Notes under the pieces: generated by a model
Database searches by the model: none
Told to the model about the DNA's origin: nothing
Seen by the model: only the letters and a program-made list of their open reading frames with translations
Made by a program: the position numbers and the translations under genes
From: Colius striatus
Taxonomy: Eukaryota > Chordata > Aves > Coliiformes > Coliidae
DNA: 64,000 bases
NCBI RefSeq assembly: GCF_028858725.1
Contig: NC_084760.1
Span: 63,121,867 to 63,185,866, forward strand
Direction: 5' to 3'
Shown here: positions 29,722 through 41,940 of the stretch, piece by piece
Position numbering within the stretch: the first letter of the stretch is position 1
How the letters are laid out: the number at the start of each line of letters is the position of its first letter

Positions 29722-30248
29722 TGCCATGGTTTAACCCCAGTCAGCAAGTAAGCACCACACGGCCACTCTCTCCCTCACTCCTCCTTGTCTGTCACTACCC
29801 CTGTCCCCACAGTGGGATGGGGAGAACTGAAAACAAGTAAAACATTTTAATAATTTACATTAAAAACAAAAAACTGCAGTGAAAAGATACCCAAGAAAAG
29901 TAATGCATGATGCAATCCTCATCACCTGCTGCTCAATGCCTAGGCTGTCCCTGAGCAGCCATCTGCCCTCCCTGTCAGCTCCCCTTGGTTTGTACAATGG
30001 GCATCTTATGGTGTGGAATAGCCCTGGGGTCAGCTGTGTCCTGGCCATGTCCCCTCCCAGCTCCTTGTGCACTTCCTCAATGGCAGAGCATGGGAAACTA
30101 AAAAGTCCTTCACTTTGGATAAGTGCTGCTTAGCAACAACTAAAACTTTGGTGTGCTACCAGCACTATTCTCACACTAAATGCAGAACACAGCCTTTTAC
30201 CAGCTACTAGGAAAGAAAATTAACTCTGTGCCAGTTGAAACCAGGACA
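29722..30248 (+). mobile_element. Solo LTR of an avian endogenous retrovirus
   Basis: The element is 527 bases, begins TGCCATGGTTTAACCCCAG and ends AAACCAGGACA, and so has the TG...CA ends of an LTR. It is flanked by an identical 5-bp target duplication, gacct, at 29717-29721 and 30249-30253. Internal phrases such as CACAGTGGGATGGGGAGA and TTAGCAACAACTAAAAC are ones I associate with a common LTR family of bird genomes. No gag, pol or env sequence lies beside it, so it is a solo LTR left by recombination. The orientation is assumed from the remembered family. Confidence 0.88.
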
Positions 30249-30837
30249 GACCTGCATCAATAAAGCAGAACAATCTATACACAACTGAAGGCTTCAGCTG
30301 GCTCATAGCAAGGAGTTATTACAGGCTACTGATTGTTACAGCGAATGCACATGAGCTGCAGACCAGCTGACATGTTTTAATTTGGAGGTGGCATTCTAGA
30401 AGACTTCATGCTACTTGCATGTTTGCTGCTTCACTCTTGAGAGCAGACTACTACTGCTGTACCATATTTTACAATTTCTTAAAATTGTTAAAAGCTTGCA
30501 GAAAAAAAACCACTGCTACAAATCATACTCTTTCAGCTTTGCTTTTGAAGAAACAAAGAATGTTTTTTAAAATCTGGCAGTAGAGAAACTGAATGTATCA
30601 CTCTTTATAAAACAATGCTCTAACTCCACTAGTCTGAACAGCTAATTTCAACACAAAATATAAGGCAACTCTCAGAATGCAATGACTGATAAGGGTAACA
30701 GTATACTGCATATAAGAAACAGCATCAAACATCTGAGCTCATGTGATTTGGCTTTTGTATACCAAACACCTTGATGAAGGAGCTCAGCTTCTTTCTTCAT
30801 CCTAATTAACTTGCTGACACATCTTTGCCTTCTGATG

Positions 30838-30890
30838 TAGACGTCGTCGTCTTCTGCGCCAGAAGCACTTGCAGCAGATAGAGTTATAAA
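30838..30890. other. CpG-dense micro-segment, open on both strands
   Basis: ACGTCGTCGTCTTCTGCGCC packs four CpGs into 20 bases in a CpG-poor surrounding. It contains the perfect hairpin CTTCTG-CGC-CAGAAG. A plus-strand acceptor-like TTGCCTTCTGATGTAG precedes it. On the minus strand the frame reads ASGAEDDDVYIRRQRC and stays open for about 70 codons. It could be a lost or unknown exon, or a regulatory element. Confidence 0.25.
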
Positions 30891-32048
30891 TTCAAGGGCT
30901 TTAATTTAGTGGAGTCCATGAGGTTTCTAACCTAAGACTGTGATTGAAATTCAAAGTTGGCAGGAGACTTTGATTTCTAAGGCAAGGTTTTAAGTTCCAG
31001 ATTAGTCTGAAACAATTGTTCTCAGAAGCTCATGAAACTGCCTCAGCAGATCTAATGTAAGCATACAGCCATGGGTTCAGAAAGGCACACAAATAGAAAG
31101 CAGCAGTCCCCTTGAAGCAACTTGGCACTCAAAAGGCTGCTAGGCTGAAATGGAAAAATGTGATAGCCATTTAATTTTTTGTCACACACATTTCAAAGTT
31201 GAAGCCCTTTGGGCTAAATCTACCTTGGGATAAGATAAAAGTGTGCCAAATGTAGATTTACAAGGAAATCGATTGCCAGTAATTTGTACTTTACAAACAT
31301 CAAAAGTATGTTTTTAAACACCCTGCTCCTCATATGACAACAGCACTGGAAAAGGCCTTCTCTTCCATCAAAACCAGTAAGATATGGTCTAAAAAATAAT
31401 CAGAGTGGCTGAACTGCCTGTTTATAAATCTGTAATCTCACCTATTAGGTAACGAAGTTGAGTTTTCTGCCAGAAAAGTTGGGTCTTCAATAGCAAATGA
31501 AAAGCACGTTGCAGCTGAATACACCATTACTTCTGTAAATGAATTCAGCCAAAGAACTGCTGGTGAGCTGCATCAGGAAGAGAACCCTCAACTCCAAAGG
31601 CTCTCTGGGTAGGGATTCTGAAACAGTTTCCAGCCTTCAAAATTGTGTGTGCTTGAAAAAACTCCAGCCTGCCAGGGCTGTAACTGTGCACATCAGGGTG
31701 CTTACTCTTCATTCACTGTCCTCAACGAAAAAATCTAACAAATAGTGGCAGGGTGGGACGATAAAAGAGTTTAAAAACATGAAATATGTGAGGTCCTGGA
31801 AAACGTCACTACCGTGTACATTTTCAAAATCCTCAAGTTTTTCAAGTTTCTCCACTACATTAGGAATTCATAATGTCATCTTGAACAGTGTCTAAAAATG
31901 GAACACTGTCAAACAGAGCAAGGAGGGGAAATAACTTGTTTCTTGTTACCATCCCAACACTTCAGTAGGATCGTCACACCTGTTTTGCATGGGTTTGTCC
32001 AGACTGGCAAGGAACTGTCTTTACACAGTTTGAAAACCACTAAAAAAT

Positions 32049-32312
32049 ATGCAAGCTTTTAAAACAGCTCCTTCTATAAAGCAGCTCGTCTCTAAAAGAT
32101 TGACCAAGTACAAAGATCCAGCCAGAGAAGCTTTTATTGCCAAGATGGGAGATAAGAAGAGAGCACAGGATTCTCAAATAGCAGTTGTCACTGTTTTTCT
32201 GTGCAAAAAGCTTTACAAGCATAAATTCCTGTGCAAGAAAACTCAGCTTTTCCCTTTTAAAACTACCAACATGATTAAACATTTAAAAAGGCATCTGTCT
32301 GCTCCTCAATGA
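32049..32312 (+). other. Unassigned 87-codon open frame, faint BED-finger-like end
   Basis: The Lys-rich frame ends TTNMIKHLKRHLSAPQ, which resembles the final helix of BED zinc fingers found in hAT transposases (TTNLxKHLxRxH). The spacing of the cysteines before it does not fit a BED finger well, and no transposase sequence follows. It is most likely chance or a very decayed hAT remnant. Confidence 0.15.
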
Positions 32313-33242
32313 GTGGCATGTTCCAGGTCCATCCCTTTGACTGATGACCTTGTGCTCAGACTGAATGTGTGATGTCTGGATCCTGAAGAACAACAAAAAT
32401 GAAAGCTGCAGTACATGATCTAGAGCCAGGAAAATCAGTTTTACATGAATACTTCTCCTAATGATCCTTCCCATCTAGGTTTTGAAAAACAGTGACACAC
32501 TTTGTATAATAAATACTAAGTAATTAAAGTGGTGCTTAATATTAATTTCCTGCAATAACAGTACTTTACAATCTTTAAGTAGGTCTCAGATTCTTGAGTA
32601 ACTGCAATCCCTGTACTGCTATTTGGTTCCCTAAAGAATCAGTTTATTTCTGACAATTTTTAGCGTAATTTTTACCCCCACAGAATTTATGGAACAGTTC
32701 TTGCATTGTCACGTTTTGACTAGTTAAAAAATTGCTTGAAATGCTTTAGTCTCAAAGTCCCAAAATAAAGAGCCTAACTATTAACATGGAATATTGATTT
32801 TAAAAGATCAGTGTTACTAGCTTAGCTCCTACAACTTACCTCATTTCCTCATCGTTTTGACTCAAAATGCGAGTTGTTAAAGCCTCATCCAAAACTTTTA
32901 ACACATGCGAATAGATGAAGTGGATGAGAACAGCTCAGTTCAATGAGCTCTTCAGCACAAACACCACATAGGAGTTGCTACGTACAGTACTGGGATAAGG
33001 ACTGCATAATTAATACAACTAAGGATCACATCGGCTTGATCGGGGATAAAGCAGTCATCTTACTCTTGGCTAATAAAGAAAACCCATTGGTACTTGCCTT
33101 TTTTCCCCACTACATGATTATATACACATACCTCAGAAACCATCTGTGCATGGACTGTGAGTTGGTCTATGCCTTCTGGCATACTGCTCTCTCTCCAGTA
33201 TAACGCGTACCCAGAGGCGAGATGCGCAGTAAATCCACTTAC

Positions 33243-33300
33243 CTGCCAGTTCTTGAGATTCAACTGCAATGTCTGGTCTAGGTCAAAGCAATGTTTCACA
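33243..33300 (-). other. Exon-like scrap with a strong donor site
   Basis: On the minus strand an open frame reading HCFDLDQTLQLNLKNWQ runs into CTGGCAG followed by GTAAGT, a near-consensus donor at 33242. No family is recognised, and the upstream limit is unclear. It could be an exon of an unknown or non-coding minus-strand transcript. Confidence 0.2.
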
Positions 33301-33951
33301 GCACACAGTTCTCAAAAAGCATTCACACCTCTGTCAGGAAACATGGCTCAGACTGGAGTAGTGCCAAAGAGAAATGCAGACTGCCTTTGGGCTCTTAGAA
33401 GAAGAAGAGGCATGAAATGCAAGAGCTGAGTTTTCTTCTTGTAACTCAAGTCTATCCAGCAGGATGAATTCAAATATTTAGAGCTAGGGATGGAGAACCT
33501 TTAAAAGCATTTTCTGAGGAGTTCGTTACTGCACAAAATGTGATTACACTAATAATTACTTGAAAAGCTTTTACCAGAATCGTTACAATCATTCTTAATA
33601 CATATTTAAGACTTCTGCCAGTCAAAAAAGTTGACAGAATCTATAGTAGCTAGACCAATGGACAATCTGAACAGCTTAATACAAGCAGATACTTCAAACA
33701 ATGTTTTTCCTACTCAAAGGCAAAAAGGGTTTCTATTTAATTCTCAGACATATCACAGAAAATGAGAGATCACTGAACCATGGGACTAACCACAGAATGA
33801 GTTAAGAACCATTATATAAATCACCAGATGCAGTTTATAAGCAGCAAAATTATTTTACATTGTTTTCTGTATATTTTTAAGCTACAGCTTACTATGTAAA
33901 TGCTAGAAGATAAAAATAGCCAGGAAAATAGACATAGAAATGCACATACCG

Positions 33952-33991
33952 TATTCCTGTAGCAAGTTCCATATTCCTGTAGGAAGTTCTA
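33952..33991 (+). repeat. Tandem repeat, two 20-bp units
   Basis: TATTCCTGTAGCAAGTTCCA is followed immediately by TATTCCTGTAGGAAGTTCTA, with two differences between the units. Confidence 0.9.
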
Positions 33992-36900
33992 CTTTTTGCT
34001 AAGCATGTGCCTAGAGACCATTTTTATTTTGGAATTTGTAAGCAGAATTCAGAGTTGAGTGTCTCAAAGAACATGCACTTTTTATTCATGTTCTTTTAAC
34101 AAAAAAGAACCCTTGCCACGAATTCAGTTCCCGGTTGCTCTTGTCCCCTGTTCAGAAGGAAAGAACCCACACACATCTACAGATACTATAGAGCAGAAAC
34201 AGAATATTTTTTAAAAATCATTTTTTAATTTAAACTATCATCAGAACAAAGTGAAACTTGAGGTGGTGCTGCATTTCAACTGTTTGTTAGTTCCCAACAG
34301 TACGGAAATTTAATACTACTACACAGCACCAAACTTTTACTCAGGGTGAAAAGTCCTGCTTTGACTGGAAGTTATAATGCTGCCTGGGTCACTGGACTGA
34401 GCTGGGAGCCATTACTCCAGTTTTGCTCACGCTGCTGGCTTATCGTACCCTTAACCATGGAAGGCTGTTATTTTTCTCTTTTTTTTTTTTTTTTTTTGAC
34501 AATCTGTATCCCCAAAACATAACACAAGTCAAGAACCGTACTGAATCAGAACCGACTGTGGCTCTGGTTCTGCAATGAGACCAAACAGGCAGATATCCAT
34601 ATTAGCACTGAACTTTGTTGAAATAAGGCTTTACATGGAGACTTGTGGCACACTTCCATGACAGCTGTAAATCTCTCCAAGTGAAAAAAAAAAACACTAA
34701 AAAAAGCCATACAATATTTCTAATGGCTGACATTAGATCTAAATTTTGAATATTAAAAAGTTAATCATTGTAATAGATCAGAATTTTCCCCCTTCCTATT
34801 TAGAAACACCAAGATCAGTATGAGACTTTCAACACTTAGGTCTTCAATAGTATTAAAATAACAAAAAAAAGGAACATGAAACAACTGAAAACACACAAGT
34901 TTCTCAGAAACTGGAAGACTGGGACTAGAGTAAGTTAAACAAAAAGAGCAGTTTGCAGATAATCTGACCACCCTATCAGTGCAACTAAGCCAAAGGCCAA
35001 AATATTGAAAAGATGGAAATCTTCAAACTACTAGAACAAATACAGTCTCACAGTTAAGCGTGTGCCAATACAGGAAACATTTATACAGAACCCTAAAAAC
35101 TGATATGCATCTGTGACGGAAAATAGGGGCACATTAGAAAAAAAAAATTAACCAGCATTTCAAGTTTAAAACCATTCAGACTATCATTGCAACAAATTTG
35201 TTTCAATTTGTGTCAGGATTTTCAATCTAATTTAATGTAAAATAAACCCCTCAGAACCTACAAGGAAAAAAAGCAAGCATTTCTTACTTTAGTTTTAAAA
35301 GCTGGTGATTCAGGTGGTTCGAAATGTAGCATTGGCAGACCTACTTCAACTTGCACTGATTTTAGAGGAAAAGACTATGGAATCTACTTGAGAAAAAGGT
35401 CTGTCTTTTACTTTCTACAGGCTTAAAGTTATAAGCATCTTAATACCTTCAGAGCAGCAGTAACGGGCTAAACAGGCTACCAAATAACACAAGGTCTGAG
35501 ATCAAAGCTGTACATTTATAAGGTGTCTTGAATTCACAGAGATCCTGAGGATCTTAAAATCAGAAATCTCTCATTGGGTTACCTCCTAACTCTAGAATGA
35601 AAAATAATAATTAGTCTTAATACTGCAACCATACACTAAGCGCCGGTACAGAAAGAAAGAGTAGGCTGGAATGTTTTTAGACTAGTAAAATAAGTAGTTT
35701 TAAAAGCCCAACTAACTGGGCTTGTATTTTTCAGGGTAACAATTCTTTTTGTTCTCATGTGAAACCTAGGCAGACCTTAGATATTCTGACAGAAACACTT
35801 CCAGAGTAAATAATCTGCATAAGGTCTGGACTGACATAAGTTCAGTCTACCCCTTCAAACCTGTACAAACGTCTTCAGCAACATGCTTTACTCTGCAGAC
35901 TCAGTAGTTTGCAGGTCAATCTGAAATCACCAAAGGAAGTCCACAATTACCATGCTGGAAATGAAAAGAAACTTCTCACAGCTTGTTTTGATACGATAGT
36001 TTGAACGAAGGTTTGATTTCACAGGATTCCACATCAGGACTGAAATTTTCTGAAACATCTACAAGCAGATTGTAAATCCACATGAAACCAGAATGAATTT
36101 TGTATTAGTACTATCAGCTTTCTGCAACCTCACAGCAACTACATGTACTATACTACTATGAGTTTGCATCAGGCTCTACTTTTACCTTACATCCTAAAAA
36201 ATACAAGAGGTGTCGAAAAGCAAGATGCACGCATGCACCAGTTCACATGTCTACTGGTAAATTTATATGTCCAAGTGAGAAGTAACACAGAAACTCACAG
36301 TATTTATCAATAGTCTCACTCACTTCATTTTGAAGTTACCAGCTTGATCATCCAAACACACAGATGCTGAATAAAAAATGCAAACCTCAACCTTATTCCT
36401 ATTTAAGTGGACTAAATAAATATGCATTCAGGCTTACAATTAAGCACATGGTATCTGGTACCCAAGACGGGCAATGGCACTGCATCTATAGACACAGCTA
36501 CACATAGTTGCAAGCTTCCTCTGGATCCAGTATTCAATCTATTTGTGCCTGTTTTTCTCTTACTTTAAAACCACCAGTAAAGGTAAGAGGACACAAACCT
36601 AGAATAACATGAAAAATAATACTTCATAATGCCATCTTTCTGAAAATTTTAAACCCAACATTCTATCTTGGGATCAACATCATATCTAATTTCAGTTACA
36701 TTTTTGTCAGTACTCGCTTTGTATTAATTCAGAACAGGACAATTTTGAGTTGTGACAGCTGAAATGCAATGCCACTGAAAATCAATGGATACTTTTTCTT
36801 TCACAAGTGGAACAAAAAACTTCCTGCTATTCTGCACACACAGCTATTTGCAAAAGGAAGTTTTAAAACTTCAGAAGTTTCCATTGTTTGAAAAGGCTAC

Positions 36901-37478
36901 AAAAAAAGAGGATAAAACCCATTCACAAAACATCTGATACTTTTGACACATAAAGTTCTAAGAGTTTTTAGCATGTTTCCTGGTTAATGAGTCAATCTAT
37001 GGAAGCAACTTGGTGAAAACCATAAAATCCATTACAATTAGCCTCCTAACGTTCATTAAAATGGCACATGAATTAATACTGCTTTTCCATGGGAATTTTC
37101 TTTCTTGAACACTACTTCATCCTCAAAGTATAGTGCAAACCCAGGAATATACTCCTTTTAAGTACCCTTTGACAGCAGAAACATCTCTTGATTTTTCTGT
37201 GAACTTCTTCCTTTTGATAGAAAGCAGGTGACTAAGTTCCTTCATGAGAGCAGTGAAAGACAACAGGACTGAAGCTCTAAAAGGGTTTGTTGCAAACTGC
37301 AGCACTCTTCTTCCAAAGGTAGGGATACATAACAGAACAAGTACAAGCTGAAGGCATGTCACTTCTGCATTTTCTGACAGAATACGTTCAAATACACCTC
37401 CCTTTTCCTTGAAATACGTACTGCTTTTTCATATAAGACTGAACTCAAGCTTTGTATCAGTTCAAGGTCTCCAAAAAA

Positions 37479-37539
37479 GGCACAGCAGCACTTTATATAG
37501 AATGCTGAGGCACAGCAGCACTTTTATATAGAGTGCTGA
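37479..37539 (+). repeat. Tandem repeat, two units of 30-31 bp
   Basis: Both units begin GGCACAGCAGCACTTT and end ATATAGA(A/G)TGCTGA. The second has one extra T and one A-to-G change, which points to a recent local duplication. Confidence 0.9.
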
Positions 37540-38602
37540 ATTCCACAGTTTAATGAAACGTGCTCCTAAGACACCACAGGAGTTCCCAAAGTGTTTCCTT
37601 CAGCTTCTGAGAAACCACATGGCTGAAGCTACCTACCATCCATACCTTCCTCTTAAGTCTAACACAATCAATCACATATGCCAGAAACCCTTAACAGGTG
37701 CTCACACACACACAAGTGTTTATGGTTTACAGCAACTGCTATAATGCTCATTCTACTCACTTCCCACTCATGCAACACCATCTTAGGACAAATAACTGAT
37801 TTTACTGCATCCTTTCTCATTATGCAACTGTTCTCTCAAATGCTAGTCTTTCTAATTTGCCCTTTGAATGGATATGAAAGACAATAGGCTACTTTCAGAA
37901 GACATTCCCTGTTTCAGAGTGCTGTCTCTTAAATTTAACTTGTTCCATCCCATGGACCAAACCTCCTTCTGTCAGTTTAAATGCAATCTTATTTAAGCCA
38001 AAGAGAGAAACAGTTAGTCCTCCAAAGTTAGATGACAGAAAGCGAAAGCCACCATTACTGCTATATGGAATATATCAAAGAGTTTACATGAATTGTAGAG
38101 TGGGATGTAGTGCTATCTCTCTGAGCTCCTCAGTAGGCTGGGAAACATACTCCAGTCATGTTAGCATCAATAGCAGCATTACTCTAATTTGGGGGTTTTT
38201 CATCAACACATTACTGAATGTCAAAAGCTGAAGTTGCTTTCACTATTTATTATGATGTTTTGTTCATTTCTTAGATTGCTCATAATCAAAACCAGTCAAA
38301 ATGACAAAGTGTCAAGAACATACTCTACTAGAGATGGAAGCGAATTCATGTAGCTTTCTGTGCTACAGTATGCTCTCAAAGTGTGATAAATAGTACTAAG
38401 TCTTCTCAAAACTTTGGCTATAAGCTGTGAGATCACAAACTTATTGTTTCATAGAGTTATAATTCTAAATTTTTGAGTATTATAATGAAACAAAGACCAT
38501 TTCTGACAAAAACTGAAATGTAATATATTGAATGCCCATATAGAGTAATCTGGAGAAAAGTACTGTAAAATCACTTAGGAATATACTAATAGTGTACAGC
38601 CA

Positions 38603-38660
38603 GGTACAATTAGTGTACAATCTTCATCATCACATGGTTTAGGTACAATTAGTGTAAAAT
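38603..38660 (+). repeat. Short direct repeats in the region before REPS1
   Basis: AGGTACAATTAGTGTA occurs at about 38604 and again at about 38641, and a partial copy (CTAATAGTGTACAGCC) lies just to the left. The copies are separated by unrelated sequence. Confidence 0.75.
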
Positions 38661-41542
38661 ATAGCTTTAAAGCAGGAATTACACTTTTAAAATCCATTTT
38701 GCCAATATAAAGAAATATTACTGAAAGGAAATCACACAGGATTAAACTCTCCCTCCAAACACACAATTGAATGAATTTGGAAAACCAATTAATTTAAAGA
38801 CTCTTGAGAAAAAAAGTTTATATTTTGCTTGGGTATTATTTATCAGGACAACACCATTATTGGTAAATTTACATTTTTAACATTGCTCCTATACAATCAC
38901 TAGTTAGTTATTATCAAAGACTATTAAGAGCAACATAATATTTATTTTTTTTGTTGTTATTAGAGAATAAAGTCATTGGTTTTTATGTGTTTTGTTCTAG
39001 AGGGTTGCATTAGAAGTTATTAGTACATCAATATCCATGGCAAAACAAGCTGAAATACTGCTTATGAAATTAAATAGTACATCTCAAAAAACAGAACTTT
39101 GGGGAGTATAAATAAATACTCAGCTGCACATGGACTGGTTTGTAAAGTATTTAAGTAATTTAAACAAGAAACTATGTTTAAAACACATAAGTTATTTTTT
39201 AATTTTCCACACAGAGCAGGAACTGCATTGTTATTACTCAGCTGGGAATGACAAAACTTTCAAAAACATGTTGTTTCATGAAACTACATTCTACTAGAAA
39301 CTAAGACTAGAATGAGTCAAAAGGCAGTGGTTTTTATTTTTTTTTTTCTTTTAGGAAAAATCGATTCAGACTAGGTCATCCATAAAGTTCCATTTAAAGA
39401 CAAACTGTGTGTAGCTGAACCCAGAAGCGTAACTTGACTTTGCCCTAAATTTACGGTGGAAACACAGCACACCCCATCCATAAGGGACTGAGACATCTCA
39501 CACAAGAAACAATGCTGCAAATTTATTTTCTTTAGTTTTAACTTTTTATAACCTCAGCTTTGTTTATCCCACATAAGACATACCCGGTAATAAGCAATCC
39601 TTCTAGTTCATATACTATACAATTGCAAGTAAAACGAGGGGCATGTGAAGTACAAAAAACTCAAAAACACTAGCTTACATTGGGTAGACTTAAAATACTG
39701 CTCAAAGTAAGTGGCTTTTCAGCTTTTTACCTCTGCATTTTGGAAATCTTCTCTGCAGTACAAAGACAAGCAACGAATGGAGAGAAAAGCAACTCCAAAG
39801 CAGGTGGAATGAAGAGGCACATTAGTAGAAGAAACAAAAAGGAAATGCAAATCAATCGGGGAGACACTACTCCAACCACAAAGTCCAAAGAAAAAAGTTT
39901 TGCAGGTGCTTCAGAAATGCATGCTGCTGTCCATCCATCCTAGCTGGGTACATGAATCATACACCATACTGTTTAGTAGTCTGAATTTATAGCATCAATA
40001 CAGAGAGCACATCTCTTGTACGGCACATAATTACTTGCTCCAAGGAGCTTACAATCTAAGTTCATAAAAAAGAATGCATCAAGTGGCTGGATCAAGATCA
40101 AACAAATGGAGAAGACAGGGAAATAATTTTATAAGGGCTTAAAGTCGGGTTACATTACTGAGGTAACTTCTGAACATCATTGGCAGTGATGTTCTTAAGA
40201 CGTAAGTAGTTTTTCAGTTAGAAGCTCTTCTGACCATGAAAAACTGGTTTAAAATGTACTGAATGATACATTAAAAGTAATCCACAAAAATTCTTAAAAA
40301 TAGACTCATTGGTAAGACAAAAATGTTCAGATTGCGTAAGTTCTTCTCGAGACACTAAGTTGCCATTCTACTAGAAAGATATGGATGCTACAAGAAATTC
40401 ATATGTACATGTGACATTTGAATGTAAAAGGCTTTTTACATTTAAGCTAAAAATGTTAAATTCTGATTTAAGAATCCTGCTGCTACACATAGGCTTCACA
40501 CTTAAATATTAATATGAAAATAACACTATTTTTAAAATGTATTTTAAACTTTTAAATAAACTATGGACAAGATTGTTGGTTTGAAGTCAACATTCTTTAC
40601 TGTAAGTGACCTGCTTTTCCCAGTTTTTTTAGACACTGTTCTTGCTACTTGGCAGTTATAATAAAAGTGAGTAGTCTTTCAGCTTTAAAGTTTTTACTTT
40701 TGTTTTGCCTAGTTATATCTTGTCTTTTTCAAGTCAAAATCTTGCACTTTATCTACTAAATGGCAAGACGTCATGGAAATGCAATTTATATGTAACCTTT
40801 GTGCCCATTTAACTATCATTTCTTAATCCTTTTACATGCAAATAAAAAGTACCATGCAACTATGACATTCATGTCTTTCATACCAGTGAATCTGCTTTGG
40901 ATTACTATATACATAAGCCATCTGCAACACTTCCATGACATTTGAATAAAAAGTTGGAATAGTTATAGCAATAAAAAAAATTAACCGTAATGATTCACTC
41001 TGTATGGAATAACCAGAAAGAGAAATACTTCTTTTTCACTGTAACAAACAGCACATCCAGCAGAAAAATCTGACTTGACCTAACCATTTGGAAAGGAAGC
41101 AGATGTTAAGAGAATTTAATTCAAGCACAGAAGCGAGGCATTAAGGATAAGGAGTGCTAATAGGTGATCCATTTAGTTTTAGCTTTGAAAGGTAATCTCA
41201 AGGAAATCAAACCGAAGTGAAGACTTATAAACTACACATTTCTTTAAACTCAAATCAGCACTAGCATTTACTTCTTAGAAGCTACAACTGAATTAGATTT
41301 ACTTATGGGAGGATACAAAAGGAGTATAGCCACAGATTACCAAGAGAATTTTATAACTTCTGACCAACAGCTAAAAAATGGAGGAAAAAAATGGTCAAGG
41401 GATTATGATCAACTGTTTCTTATACATGCCCCAGAATTACAAAAAAATTCCCTGCAGACCTGTATTAAGCCCCTCCCACCTATCTGAATGAGTTTCAATT
41501 CCCAGGTAAAGATGAATCAACAAAATTAAAATATTGTGCTGT

Positions 41543-41548
41543 TTTATT
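41543..41548 (-). terminator. REPS1: Candidate REPS1 poly(A) signal
   Basis: TTTATT on the plus strand is AATAAA on the REPS1 strand, about 1.3 kb after the stop codon, in the context CCAATAAAACAGC. Another AATAAA lies about 0.5 kb after the stop, near 42332. Neither can be confirmed from sequence alone, and a much longer 3' UTR is possible. Confidence 0.3.
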
Positions 41549-41868
41549 GGTGTAAAAATCACACAATTGCTAGTTCTGATTCTGCAGAGATACATCCATG
41601 CAGTTAAACATCTATGATCCCACAGCCAGAAGAAGCCATTAAATAGAATATCTGCTGTTAGTCAGCAATTAATGCAAATTTACATATGAGATCAAAGGTG
41701 TGTATCGTACAATATACAACAAATCCTAATACAGTACATCAACCTGAATAGCAGGATACACTCAGGGAACTCTGTTAATAGTGAAGCCTGTCTATATGCC
41801 AGAGAAATAAGGCCTGGAAACAAGATGACAGAAGGTACCCCAGAATTCCTAAGAAGCAAACAGTCTGA

Positions 41869-41940
41869 GGTTTTTTTGTGTGGGTGGTTTTTTTTGGGGG
41901 GGTTGTTGGTTGTTTTTTAGGTTTTTCTTTTTTTTTTTCT
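41869..41940 (+). repeat. T/G-rich low-complexity tract
   Basis: Alternating T-runs and G-runs (including eight consecutive G) cover about 70 bases. On the REPS1 strand this is an A/C-rich tract within or just after the 3' UTR. Confidence 0.8.

Noticed and set aside
29860-30133. Open frames on both strands at about 30 kb
   Set aside because: They fall inside the solo LTR and are not retroviral genes.
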